Assembly: GCF_001646655.1 (NCBI RefSeq)
Contig: NZ_LPZN01000006.1
Coordinates: forward strand, 1 to 64,000
From: Rhodococcus gordoniae
GTDB taxonomy: Bacteria > Actinomycetota > Actinomycetes > Mycobacteriales > Mycobacteriaceae
Length of the DNA stretch: 64,000 bases
Reading direction: 5' to 3'
Shown here: positions 43,267 through 52,279 of the stretch, piece after piece
Position numbering within the stretch: the stretch's first letter is position 1
How the letters are laid out: every line of letters starts with the position of its first letter
Made by a program: the position numbers and the translations under genes
Notes under the pieces: model-generated
The model's database searches: none
What the model was told of the DNA's origin: nothing
Seen by the model: only the letters and a program-made list of their open reading frames with translations

Positions 43267-43285
43267 ACAAGTGAGGCGATCCTAA
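43267..43285 (-). promoter_or_regulatory. IdeR/DtxR-like iron box
   Basis: On the minus strand TTAGGATCGCCTCACTTGT resembles the iron-box consensus TTAGGTTAGGCTAACCTAA; the TTAGG half is exact and the second half is weak. It lies 25 nt before the siderophore-binding gene and 10 nt before the first GTG of the divergent MFS gene. Confidence 0.5.
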
Positions 43286-43294
43286 CCCGGTGGG

Positions 43295-44959
43295 GTGACC
43301 GAAGGTGAAAACCCGCCGGAAACCGCGCAGGGCAGCCGCTCGAGCGCGCACTATGTGTCCGTGACCCCACCTGACGACGGTCGGCCGGCACGGGCGAAGC
43401 CGGTGCTGGCCTCGTTGATCCTCGTCGCCGCCGTGGCGAACCTGAACCTCGCCGTCGCGAACGTGGCACTGCCCGAGATCGGGAAGGCGTTCGACGCGAG
43501 CCAGACCCAGCTCAACCTCGTTGCGGTCGGGTATTCCGTCGGTCTCGCCGCATCCGTGCTCTACCTTGGTGCCGTCGGCGACCGTTACGGACGCAAGACG
43601 ATGCTGCTGCTCGGCATGGCGTTGTCGGTTCCCGCATCGGCGGTCGCCGGGTTCGCGCCGAGCACCGAGGTGCTGTTCGCGGCGCGGGTGCTCGGCGGTG
43701 TCTCCGCCGGTCTGGCGTTCCCCACCACCCTGGCCCTGATCACCGCACTGTGGTCGGGCGCAGCGCGCACGCGCGCGATCGCGTTGTGGTCGTCGATCGG
43801 CGGCGGCCTGACCGCGCTCGGCCCGCTCGTCGCAGGCACCCTGCTCGAACAGTTCTTCTGGGGTTCGGTCTTCCTGGTGACGATCCCGCTCGCGCTGATC
43901 GCTTTCGCCCTGACCTGGATGTTCGTGCCCAGCCACGTCAACGAGTCGACCGATCCGGTCGATCATCTCGGCGGTGTGGTCTCGATCGTGCTGGTCGGCT
44001 CGCTCGTCCTCGGCATCAACTTCGTGCCCGTCGACGGGATGGAGACCATCGCGGTGTCCGCTCTCGTGATCGCTCTCGTCGCGGTGATCCTCTTCGTCAT
44101 GCGCCAGCTGCGCGCGGCGAATCCCCTGTTCGACCTGCGCGTCGCGCGGCGCCGGGTGTTCTGGGTCGCGGCCGTGGCGGGCATCATCGTGTTCGGCACC
44201 CTCATGGGAACGATGTACATCAGCCAGCAGTACCTGCAGAACGTGCTCGGCTACTCGACGCTCGCGGCCGGATCGGCGGCGCTGCCCGCCGCATTCGTGA
44301 TGGTGCTGGTGGCACCGCAGTCGGCGAAACTCGTCGGGTCTCGCGGTTCTCGTTTCACCCTGCTGTCGGGTTACGTCGCGATCGTGGCCGGACTCGTCGT
44401 CGCGCTGATTCTGTGGGACGAGGACGCGCACTACTGGGTGATCGCCCTCGGATACATGTGCCTGGGAGCCGGTGTCGGTCTCGCCGGTACCCCGGCCTCG
44501 CATTCGCTCACGGGATCGGTGCCGGTTTCCCGCGCCGGAATGGCCTCCGGCACGGCCGATCTGCAACGCGACCTCGGTGGAGCGATCGTCCAGTCGATCC
44601 TCGGCGCGCTGCTCACGGCCGGATACTCGGCCTCGCTCGCGGCGACGATCGCGGCGAGTCCGCAGGCCGCGTCGGTCGACGAGCAGACCGAGACCGCGTT
44701 GGAGAAGTCGTTCGCGGGCGCCGTCGGCATCAGCGAGCACTATCCGCAGTACGCGCCACAGATCATTGCGGCCGCCCGCACGGCGTTCCTCGACGGCGAC
44801 ACCCGCGCCTACACCGCCGCGATCGCCATCGTGCTGATCGGAGCGGCACTGGTGGCCTTCGCCTTCCCCTCCCACACGGCCGAGACGGCGCTGCTCGCCC
44901 GGTACGCCGAGGAGGACGGTGACGCGCAGGCCGATTCCTCCGGCGAACCGGCCCGCTGA
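43295..44959 (+). CDS. MFS drug/siderophore exporter (DHA2, EmrB/QacA type)
   Basis: A 14-helix proton antiporter. The protein is 554 residues from GTG 43295; in-frame GTGs at 43355 or 43361 would trim a non-conserved N-terminus and would clear the iron box. Motif A is GAVGDRYGRKTMLLLG and motif C-like residues are in GGGLTALGPLVAG. The last large loop (about 440-500, rich in Ala, Glu and Gln) is the extracellular loop of the family. It is divergent from a siderophore-binding lipoprotein, so siderophore or xenobiotic export is plausible; the sequence does not tell which. Confidence 0.88.
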   Translation: MTEGENPPETAQGSRSSAHYVSVTPPDDGRPARAKPVLASLILVAAVANLNLAVANVALPEIGKAFDASQTQLNLVAVGYSVGLAASVLYLGAVGDRYGRKTMLLLGMALSVPASAVAGFAPSTEVLFAARVLGGVSAGLAFPTTLALITALWSGAARTRAIALWSSIGGGLTALGPLVAGTLLEQFFWGSVFLVTIPLALIAFALTWMFVPSHVNESTDPVDHLGGVVSIVLVGSLVLGINFVPVDGMETIAVSALVIALVAVILFVMRQLRAANPLFDLRVARRRVFWVAAVAGIIVFGTLMGTMYISQQYLQNVLGYSTLAAGSAALPAAFVMVLVAPQSAKLVGSRGSRFTLLSGYVAIVAGLVVALILWDEDAHYWVIALGYMCLGAGVGLAGTPASHSLTGSVPVSRAGMASGTADLQRDLGGAIVQSILGALLTAGYSASLAATIAASPQAASVDEQTETALEKSFAGAVGISEHYPQYAPQIIAAARTAFLDGDTRAYTAAIAIVLIGAALVAFAFPSHTAETALLARYAEEDGDAQADSSGEPAR

Positions 44960-44996
44960 TCCCGGGCCGTCACGCCGTTCGGGGCCGGTCCGGCGT

Positions 44997-46154
44997 TCAC
45001 CTCGACTGCGACCAGCGCCCGACGTCGCCCCGTTCGAGCGCGACGGCGAGCAGCTCCGGGAAACGGTCGGGTGTGCACGCGAAGACGGGCACGCCGAGTG
45101 CGGCGAGCGCCGCCGCGTTGTCGCGGTCGAAGGACGGCGCCCCGTCGTCGGACAGGGCCGGCAACACCACGACCTGCACACCTGCCCCGACCATCTCCCG
45201 GATACGGGAGAGCATCTCGGCGCGGATACCGCCCTCGTACAGATCGGAGATGAGCACGAACAGCGAATCGGCCGGCCGGGTGATCAGCGACCTGCTGTAG
45301 GCGATCGCCCGATTGATGTCGGTGCCGCCACCGAGCTGGGTGCCGAACAGCACATCCACCGGATCGGCGAGCATGTCGGTCAGATCCACCACGGAGGTGT
45401 CGAAGACGACCAGCGACGTGCGCAACGCCCGCATCGAGGCCAGGACCGCCGCGAACACCGACGCGTACACGACGCTCGACGCCATCGACCCGGACTGGTC
45501 CACCGCGAGCACCACATCGCGTTTCACCGCCCGGGAACGACGCCCGTAGCCCACCAGCTTCTCGGGCACCACCGTGCGATGTTCCGGCAGGTAGTGGGCG
45601 AGGTTCGCACGAATCGTGCGGTCCCAGTCGATGTCGCGCGGTTTCGGATTCGACGTCCGCGACGACCGGTCGAGTGCACCCGTGACGGCGGTACGGGTGT
45701 GCTGCGCGATGCGGGCCTCGATCTCACGCACGACCTTCTCGACGACCGTGCGTGCCGTCGCCTTGGTGGTCTCCGGCATCACACGGTTCAGGCTCAGCAG
45801 CGTGCCCACCAGGTGCACGTCCGGTTCGACGGCCTCGAGCATCTCGGGTTCGAGGAGCAGCCGGGTCAACCCGAGCCGATCCACCGCGTCGCGCTGCATC
45901 ACCTGGACGACGGACGTGGGGAAGTAGGTGCGGATGTCGCCGAGCCAGCGTGCCACCCGGGGCGCGGATGCGCCGAGACCGGCGGTGCGCGGCGCGGTGC
46001 CGTCGCCCGGCGCGGTGTCGTACAGGGCGGCGAGCGCGGCGTCCATGGCGGTGTCGTCGGCCGAGGACAGGGAGCCCGTGGAGTCCTCGGCGGCCTCACC
46101 GAGTGCGAGCCGCCAGCGGCGCAGACGTTCGGTGTCTCCGGATTCGGTTGTCAT
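44997..46154 (-). CDS. VWA-domain protein of a MoxR/DUF5682/DUF5691/SWIM operon
   Basis: A 385-residue protein. The N-terminal half (about 10-205) is helical and specific to this protein type. The von Willebrand A domain begins at KRDVVLAVDQSGSM with an intact MIDAS: D219-x-S221-x-S223, then T278 in QLGGGTDIN and D304 in VLISDLYEGG. It can therefore bind a divalent metal and a partner acidic residue. Its ATG overlaps the DUF5682 stop by 4 nt. VWA proteins of this kind are partners of MoxR AAA+ ATPases. It resembles E. coli YehP in context, judged by gene set. Confidence 0.9.
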   Translation of the reverse strand: MTTESGDTERLRRWRLALGEAAEDSTGSLSSADDTAMDAALAALYDTAPGDGTAPRTAGLGASAPRVARWLGDIRTYFPTSVVQVMQRDAVDRLGLTRLLLEPEMLEAVEPDVHLVGTLLSLNRVMPETTKATARTVVEKVVREIEARIAQHTRTAVTGALDRSSRTSNPKPRDIDWDRTIRANLAHYLPEHRTVVPEKLVGYGRRSRAVKRDVVLAVDQSGSMASSVVYASVFAAVLASMRALRTSLVVFDTSVVDLTDMLADPVDVLFGTQLGGGTDINRAIAYSRSLITRPADSLFVLISDLYEGGIRAEMLSRIREMVGAGVQVVVLPALSDDGAPSFDRDNAAALAALGVPVFACTPDRFPELLAVALERGDVGRWSQSR

Positions 46155-48352
46155 GCCGACACTCCCAGGATCGACGCGGTGGCGGTCAGGGCGATCCGGC
46201 CGCGGTCCACCGCGGGCGGTGCCTCCGTGCGACGGGTGCGTTCGCCGCGCACCGTCTGCCCGAGCAGGCGTCGCTCCCCGAAGGCGAAGGACCCGAAGGT
46301 GCGTCGGAGGACGGGCAGGACGTCGACGAAATCGTCGTCGGTGAGTCCGCTGATCCAGCCGTCCACGAGATCGAACAGGGCGCCGTCGTGGACCAGCAGG
46401 AGCCCGCCGCCGCCGAGGAAACCGTCGATCCAGCGCGCTTTCGCGGGCGCGGGTGACCCCACGGACAACGCTCGCGCGACCCGCACGGCCGCATCGTGCT
46501 CGCCGAGCCGGCCGGCGTCGCGCAGCATCCGGGTGGTGCGGCCGACGAGCAGACCGTCGACGTCGTCGCGTTCGCTCACCGATGTCAGCGTGTCCAGCCA
46601 CCGGACGGTCGCGGTCGGGTCCTCGCGCAACGCGAGCGCGAGATGCACGCCGTCGATCGCGGTGCGCAGCGCATCGGCGGCGTCGTGGTCGAGACCGGCG
46701 ACCGCCGCCGGGAGGCCGGCGCAGACACGCGCGAGCAGAGCGTCGCAGACGTGGTCCAGGGAGGACAGATCGGTGCCCCGCACGTCGCCGTAACGGACGG
46801 TCCGCACGAGGGTCGGTAGTGCGCTCATCAGGTGCAGCACATCGTGATCGAGAGCGGCCGCCGCGTCGATCGCCCTCACCAGCGACGGGATCGTGGTGCG
46901 TAGGTCGGCGAGCAACGCCCGTTCGAGGAGTTCGGTGAGGTCGGCGAGCGCGATCCCGGAGCGAGCGGCACGGTCGGCCACCATGGCACCCGCGGCGGAT
47001 CCCACCGTCGTGCCCCACCGGGACGCCTCGACGATCGCCACCGACAACTCGGGCTCCCACCGCAACGTCCAGGTTTCGCGGAACGTGCCGGTCGAGCGCA
47101 CCTCGCTCTGCGTGGGCGTACCCCAGTCGATCCCGAGCAGCGCCAGCCGGTGCAGCAGTCGCGACCGCGCAACGTCGATTTCCCGGCGCAGGTCCAGATC
47201 GAGGTTCTTCGCTTCGCTGGACCGCTTGAGACGCAACGACTTCGCCTGTCGCTGCAGGTCGGTGTCGAGCGGGACGGTGGGGGTGTCCTCGGAGACGGAT
47301 CCGAGTGCCTCCCCGACGACGAGCCGCCGCGTGACGAGGTCGAGCAGGACGTCGTCGCCGTCGCACAGCACCGATCGGGTCGCTTCGACGACCTCGTCGA
47401 GTCCGGCCACCGCGCGACCGCGCAGCGCAGCGAGCGTGTCGGCGAGGCGCGTCGCCTCGATGACGTGGGCACTCGAGACGGGCAGATCCTCCTCGCGCAG
47501 AACACGGGCCACGCGGGTGAACCAGCGCGCGGTCGTGTCCGCGGGCTGGGTGAACAGGTGGTGGTACCAGCCGGGTGAGGTGATGCCGGCGCCGTAGCCC
47601 GACGACAACGACAACCGGGAGTGGCTCCACGGCACCCAGGTGAGGGTGGTCTTCACTTTGGGTAGGCCCTTGAGCAGACGCGCGTCGGGCGCGGCCGGTC
47701 CGAGCCGGCCGGTGAGTGCGGGGGCGTGCATCGCCCCGCACACCACAGCGATCGCGCGGGCCCCGGCCTTGACCGTCGCGCGCAGCACCTGCCGCATGTG
47801 CGCTTCGCGTCGCGCGGTGTGGTCGTCGATCCCGACGTCCTCTCGCAGCGTCCGCATCGCGTCGGTGATCTCGTCGAAGGCCTGTGCGGTGCCGTGCTCG
47901 ACCACCGCGTCCCACCACTGCTCGAAGTCCGCGTAGCCGCCGGCGCGGGCGAGTATGCCGAGCAGATCGTCGGTCGCGCGGTCGCCGACCTCGCGTTCGG
48001 CGGCGAGCGACATCGCCGCCGGAAGGTCGCAGAACCGCACGTCCGCGTCGTGCAGATACGCCCAGCGCAACGCCTGCCACTCGGGCGAGAAGGCCGCGAC
48101 CGGCCAGAACGCCGCCCGCGCCGGTTCGTCGCGAGCGTAGGCCAGCAGTGCGACCGGCGGAACCATGTCGTCGGCCGCGGCGAGCGCAAGTACCGGATCG
48201 GCGTCCGACGGACCCTCGATGAGGACGGTGTCGGGTTCGAACTCTGCGAGTGCCTGCAGGACCGCGCGCGCCGAACCCGGCCCGTGGTGCCGGATGCCGA
48301 AGACCCGGATCTCCGCGGGCGCATCCGCGCGGTCGAAGAGAGCGTCGGTCAC
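46151..48352 (-). CDS. DUF5682 family protein with TraB/TIKI-like motifs
   Basis: A 733-residue cytoplasmic protein with no signal peptide or helix spanning the membrane. The N-terminal domain (about 14-215) has two GxxH motifs, G19-I-R-H22 (GIRHHGPGS) and G206-A-M-H209 (CGAMHAPAL). A Glu (E46 in DTVLIEGPSD) and an Arg/His/Met helix (RREAHMRQVL) lie between them. That set is the signature of the TraB/PrgY/TIKI/EreA metal-dependent hydrolase fold. The rest is helical, with HEAT-like helices toward the C-terminus. Family membership (DUF5682) is from motif and neighbours; the fold assignment is my inference. It overlaps both neighbours by 4 nt. Confidence 0.85.
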   Translation of the reverse strand: MTDALFDRADAPAEIRVFGIRHHGPGSARAVLQALAEFEPDTVLIEGPSDADPVLALAAADDMVPPVALLAYARDEPARAAFWPVAAFSPEWQALRWAYLHDADVRFCDLPAAMSLAAEREVGDRATDDLLGILARAGGYADFEQWWDAVVEHGTAQAFDEITDAMRTLREDVGIDDHTARREAHMRQVLRATVKAGARAIAVVCGAMHAPALTGRLGPAAPDARLLKGLPKVKTTLTWVPWSHSRLSLSSGYGAGITSPGWYHHLFTQPADTTARWFTRVARVLREEDLPVSSAHVIEATRLADTLAALRGRAVAGLDEVVEATRSVLCDGDDVLLDLVTRRLVVGEALGSVSEDTPTVPLDTDLQRQAKSLRLKRSSEAKNLDLDLRREIDVARSRLLHRLALLGIDWGTPTQSEVRSTGTFRETWTLRWEPELSVAIVEASRWGTTVGSAAGAMVADRAARSGIALADLTELLERALLADLRTTIPSLVRAIDAAAALDHDVLHLMSALPTLVRTVRYGDVRGTDLSSLDHVCDALLARVCAGLPAAVAGLDHDAADALRTAIDGVHLALALREDPTATVRWLDTLTSVSERDDVDGLLVGRTTRMLRDAGRLGEHDAAVRVARALSVGSPAPAKARWIDGFLGGGGLLLVHDGALFDLVDGWISGLTDDDFVDVLPVLRRTFGSFAFGERRLLGQTVRGERTRRTEAPPAVDRGRIALTATASILGVSA

Positions 48353-49542
48353 CCGGTGATCTCCCGGCACGCCCGGTAGAAGTCGGTCCAGTCGCCGCGT
48401 TCCCGGACGACGGCCTCGAGATATTCGTTCCAGACGACGCGATCGGAGACCGGGTCCTTGACCACCGAACCGAGGATGCCGGCCGCGACATCGGACGGAC
48501 GCAGCACGCCGTCGCCGAAGTGCGCCGACAGTGCCAGACCACCCGTCACGACCGAGATCGCCTCGGCGGTGGACAGCGTGCCCGATGGGGACTTCAGCTT
48601 GGTGCGGCCGTCGGTGGTGACGCCGCTGCGCAGCTCGCGGAACACCGTGACGACGCGGCGGATCTCCTCCGCGGCCGCGGGCACGGCGGGCAGTTCGAGT
48701 GCGGCGCCGAGTTGTTCGACGCGGCGGGTGACGATCGCGACCTCGTCCTCCTCGCTCGCCGGCAACGGCAACACGACGGTGTTGAACCGTCGGCGCAGCG
48801 CGGACGACAGGTCGTTGACCCCGCGGTCGCGATCGTTGGCGGTGGCGATGACGTTGAACCCCTTCGTCGCCTGCACCTCGGTGCCGAGTTCGGGGACGGG
48901 CAGAGTCTTCTCCGACAGGATGGTGATCAGCGCGTCCTGCACGTCGGCGGGAATGCGGGTGAGTTCCTCGATACGTGCCACGGCGCCGTCGCGCATCGCG
49001 GTCATGACCGGGGAGGCGACCAGCGCGGCGGAGCTCGGCCCTTCGGCGAGCAGCCGCGCGTAGTTCCAGCCGTAGCGCACCGACTCCTCGGTCGTGCCTG
49101 CTGTTCCCTGCACGAGCCGGGTCGACGAACCGCTGATCGCGGCGGCGAGATGCTCCGACACCCAGGTCTTCGCGGTACCCGGCACACCGAGCAGCAACAG
49201 TGCCCGGTCGGTCGCCAGGGTCGCGACGGCGACCTCCATCAAACGGCGCGGGCCGACGTACTTCGGGGTGATGACGGTGCCGTCGGACAGTTCGCCGCCG
49301 AGCAGGTAGGTCACCACCGCCCACGGCGACAGCTGCCACGACGGCGGGCGCGGCCGATCGTCGAGTCGCGCGAGCGCCGCGAGTTCGTGCGCGTACTGCT
49401 GCTCGGCGTGCGGGCGCAGCAGGGCGGTGCCGGATACGCCGGTTTCGGTGGTGTCGGGCACGTCGGTCCCGGACGTGCCGGTCTCGGGCGCCGTGGCCTC
49501 ATCGGTGCCGACAACTGCGGGGGTCGACTCGGTGTCGGTCAA
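48349..49542 (-). CDS. MoxR-type AAA+ ATPase
   Basis: A 397-residue AAA+ protein. The N-terminal 60 residues are Thr/Val/Pro-rich and probably disordered. Walker A is GVPGTAKT (119-126). The Walker B position reads ARIEELTRIP (IEEL, E193 region). Sensor 1 is VIATANDRDR and the arginine-finger motif is SALRRRF. Downstream it carries the lid domain of this subgroup. The start is a TTG at 49542, overlapping the DUF5691 stop. Such ATPases act as chaperones or assembly factors for metal-cofactor enzymes or toxic effectors. The neighbouring VWA protein is its likely partner. Confidence 0.9.
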   Translation of the reverse strand: MTDTESTPAVVGTDEATAPETGTSGTDVPDTTETGVSGTALLRPHAEQQYAHELAALARLDDRPRPPSWQLSPWAVVTYLLGGELSDGTVITPKYVGPRRLMEVAVATLATDRALLLLGVPGTAKTWVSEHLAAAISGSSTRLVQGTAGTTEESVRYGWNYARLLAEGPSSAALVASPVMTAMRDGAVARIEELTRIPADVQDALITILSEKTLPVPELGTEVQATKGFNVIATANDRDRGVNDLSSALRRRFNTVVLPLPASEEDEVAIVTRRVEQLGAALELPAVPAAAEEIRRVVTVFRELRSGVTTDGRTKLKSPSGTLSTAEAISVVTGGLALSAHFGDGVLRPSDVAAGILGSVVKDPVSDRVVWNEYLEAVVRERGDWTDFYRACREITG

Positions 49543-50948
49543 CTCAGCTCCTCGTGGATCGTCTTGCGGAGGGTCAGGGTGTCGGCTGCGCTCGCGAACA
49601 GGTGCAGGCGACCGAGATCGTCGGTGCGGTTCGCGGCGTCGGCCAGCAGGTCGGCCAGCTCGAAGGGGGCCCGGTGGGCGAGCAGGATCAGGACGTCGCG
49701 GACGACACGGGTGGTCGTCGACTTCGTGTACAGCGCGGTGAGCACCTTCTCGGCGATATCACGCGGCCACGGCGCGGGGAGGGCAGCGAGCAGCGCGTCG
49801 TCGAGGATCGCGGACGCCGGCGCCTCGCGTAGGTGCGTGAGCAGGACGTCGAGGGGGACGACCCGCGCGAGGTCCGCGTCGACGCTGCCGTCGCGTCGCA
49901 GCAATGCGGCAGCCCACTCACCGTTGCGCTGCCGGACCGCCGCGCGGCCCCACGCGGCCGTCAACGCGGTGCGGAAGGTGTCGTCGATGTCGAACTCCGG
50001 CAGCACCGTGTCTGCGGCGTGGTCGTTCCACACGGACAGCGGGGCTGCCGCGACGGCCGCGACCAGCAGCTCTCGGGCTCCACCGACCGGACTGTCGGCG
50101 AGACCGTCGCGGAGAGCGTTCTCGTCCGGCCGGTCGGGCACCGCGAGGGTGACGGTCGAGTCGTCGGCGAGCATCCACTGTCGCACCCGCTCGGTCATAC
50201 GCTGCGCGAAGGCGGAATCCGGCAGGCGCGGAAGAAGCTCGAGCGCCACGGCGCGGACCTTGCGGCTGCGGTCGTCCAGTGCGCGTTCGAGCAGGGCTTC
50301 GTCGTGCGGGCCGAGCCTCACCGCGAGCAGGGCGAGCAACTCGGCTCGCTGGGCGGCGGTCTGCGCGCCCCACGATGCCGCGAGTGTCGCGGTGGCCGCC
50401 GCCGGGTCGTGCGTGCGGAGCGTCTCGAACCACCGGCGGCGCCGGGCGGGTGGGCCGGCGTGCCAGGATGTGTCGTCGAGCGGGTCGGGAGGCAGCAGTT
50501 CGGCCCATTCCGGGTTGCGTGCGGCCACCCAGCGTCCCCGTGTGCCGGTGAGCGCGACGAGCCGGTCGCGGTGCACCGCGTCGGTGGTCGCGACGGTCAG
50601 CAGATCGACCACGACGTCGTGCGACGCGCGAAATCGGGCGGCCACCTCGAACCACTCGTCGAGCAGCGGGGAGCGGACGGCGAGCAGTGCGCGCAGGCGT
50701 TCGGCAGCGGCGCCGGGCAGGACGGGACGGTCGTCGTCCGGGGCCGGTGACGGCAGCTCGCGGACCACGGGCGCGGTCGCTGCGGTGAGGAAGGTCGCCT
50801 CCAGTGCGACAGCGGCGAGCAGTGTCGCCGCGGGGTCTCCGGCCAGTCGGCCCGCGGCGTCGGCCGTGTGCAGCGCGTCGAACTCGGGCGCGGAGCGTGC
50901 CGTGCCGAGAAGTGCTGCGGTCGTCAGCGATTCGGGCAACGCGGTCAC
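49539..50948 (-). CDS. DUF5691 family helical repeat protein
   Basis: A 469-residue all-helical protein from GTG 50948. It contains several HEAT-like helix pairs, for example QRAELLALLAVRLGPHDEAL followed by LERALDDRSRKVRAVALELL. No catalytic motif is seen. In other genomes this family is found next to SWIM, MoxR, DUF5682 and VWA genes, so it is probably a scaffold or adaptor of the complex. It overlaps the SWIM and MoxR genes by 4 nt at each end. Confidence 0.8.
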   Translation of the reverse strand: MTALPESLTTAALLGTARSAPEFDALHTADAAGRLAGDPAATLLAAVALEATFLTAATAPVVRELPSPAPDDDRPVLPGAAAERLRALLAVRSPLLDEWFEVAARFRASHDVVVDLLTVATTDAVHRDRLVALTGTRGRWVAARNPEWAELLPPDPLDDTSWHAGPPARRRRWFETLRTHDPAAATATLAASWGAQTAAQRAELLALLAVRLGPHDEALLERALDDRSRKVRAVALELLPRLPDSAFAQRMTERVRQWMLADDSTVTLAVPDRPDENALRDGLADSPVGGARELLVAAVAAAPLSVWNDHAADTVLPEFDIDDTFRTALTAAWGRAAVRQRNGEWAAALLRRDGSVDADLARVVPLDVLLTHLREAPASAILDDALLAALPAPWPRDIAEKVLTALYTKSTTTRVVRDVLILLAHRAPFELADLLADAANRTDDLGRLHLFASAADTLTLRKTIHEELS

Positions 50949-52237
50949 CAGGTCAGCACCTGTCCTTCGGTGAACAGGGACACCGGGGTGAGAGTGGTTC
51001 CGTCCCAGTCGCCGCAGACCGTCACCGGACGGCCACCCGCGACCGTGTGCAGCCGCCAGCGGCTGTCGTCGTCTCCGGCCAGCGGCAGTGCCCGTCCGGA
51101 CGGGTCGACGACGTACCAGCCGTCCTCGCTGGGGGTGGGAGTGACTGCGTCGAGCAACACGGGCCAGGTGCGCAACCACGGGTCGGACCCACGCATGCGG
51201 GCGTACTCGCCCAGCGCGGCGTCGAGTCCGGTGGCGGGCAGTGTCGTGAACGGCTCGGCTTCGCCGTGCTGCCGGCCGAGCATGGCACGCAGCGGGGCGG
51301 CGCCTGGGCAGAAGTGCAGATCGGCGTCGACGAGCGAACCCGGGAAGGGGATCGGTGTGCCGAAACGTGCTGTGCCGTGCGCGAAATCGAGAACCATGGC
51401 CCATCGGCGGCTCGATCGTCCGCGCAACCACGTCCTGCGGGTGAACATCCGGCTCTCCTCGGTGACACGCACCGCGAGGACCTGCCACCGGTCGCGCACG
51501 GCCGGTTCGGCACGCACCTCCTCGCTGCGGGTACCGAAACCGAGATGGGTCTGCAGCGAATACAGGAGCGGCCGGGGCAGTTCGTCGCGCCGCCGGTACG
51601 CGACGGCCATCAGGTGCAGACGCGCGTATTCGGTGAGCAATCTGGCGGGCCAATCCGTTTCGTCGGTCACGACGGTCGCCAGTGCGCGCAGCGCGGAGGC
51701 CGCACCGGGGGCCTGGGCATCGACCATGCGGGCGGCGATCGTCTCGTAGGTCTCGTAGCCGTGGTCGACCGCCCCGAGACCGTGCCTGATCCGGTCGGTC
51801 AGCCAGCGGTCGAGATCCTCGAGTCCTGCCGCGACCCGCTCCGCGCGACGCTGGGCGGTCGCCGGGTCGGGGGTCCTGACCGGCTCGTCGTCCGCGGGGG
51901 CGCGCAGTGCGGTGGACGCGGCGCGGGAGGCGAGCCAGCGGGTGACGGAATCGGGCGCCTGCCCGGCGGGCACGGCACCCTCCGACCAGCACACGAGCAA
52001 CGACAGGGCGTGCTTGCAGGGCAGCTTCCGGCTGGGGCACGTGCACGAGTAGGCGGGAGCCCTCGTATCGATCGCGGTGCGGTACGGCGTCGTGCCACGG
52101 CCGCGGCACAGGCCCCACAGAGCTGCGTCGTCGTGACCGGTTTCGAGCCATGCGGAGGCGACGCCGCGCGCAGCCGTCATCGAGGACGGATCGGGTGCGA
52201 CGGCGTTGATCTGCTGGAGGGTCCAGGGTGCGGTCAC
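50945..52237 (-). CDS. SWIM zinc-finger protein, first gene of the MoxR/VWA operon
   Basis: A 430-residue protein starting at GTG 52237. The SWIM motif CxCx6CxH appears as YSCTCPSRKLPCKHALSLL (C65, C67, C74, H76), which binds zinc and can contact DNA or protein. The remainder is helical, then beta-rich, without a known domain. A -10-like TATCTT on the minus strand lies 8 nt before the GTG, so it may have its own leaderless promoter. bioQ ends 42 nt upstream on the same strand, so read-through from bioQ is possible. Architecture and neighbours recall E. coli YehQ. Confidence 0.88.
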   Translation of the reverse strand: MTAPWTLQQINAVAPDPSSMTAARGVASAWLETGHDDAALWGLCRGRGTTPYRTAIDTRAPAYSCTCPSRKLPCKHALSLLVCWSEGAVPAGQAPDSVTRWLASRAASTALRAPADDEPVRTPDPATAQRRAERVAAGLEDLDRWLTDRIRHGLGAVDHGYETYETIAARMVDAQAPGAASALRALATVVTDETDWPARLLTEYARLHLMAVAYRRRDELPRPLLYSLQTHLGFGTRSEEVRAEPAVRDRWQVLAVRVTEESRMFTRRTWLRGRSSRRWAMVLDFAHGTARFGTPIPFPGSLVDADLHFCPGAAPLRAMLGRQHGEAEPFTTLPATGLDAALGEYARMRGSDPWLRTWPVLLDAVTPTPSEDGWYVVDPSGRALPLAGDDDSRWRLHTVAGGRPVTVCGDWDGTTLTPVSLFTEGQVLTW

Positions 52238-52279
52238 GAGCGTCGAAGATAGGAGACGGGTCCGACAGGAGTGGCGGGA

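Noticed and set aside
44997-48542. Single 1181-codon frame through the VWA gene into DUF5682
   Set aside because: The VWA protein begins at ATG 46154; the upstream part lies out of frame within the real DUF5682 gene and is Arg-rich noise.
44997-49542. Magnesium/cobalt chelatase (ChlI/ChlD or CobST) or NorQ/NorD identity for the MoxR-VWA pair
   Set aside because: No large chelatase subunit or nitric oxide reductase gene nearby; SWIM, DUF5691 and DUF5682 partners point elsewhere.
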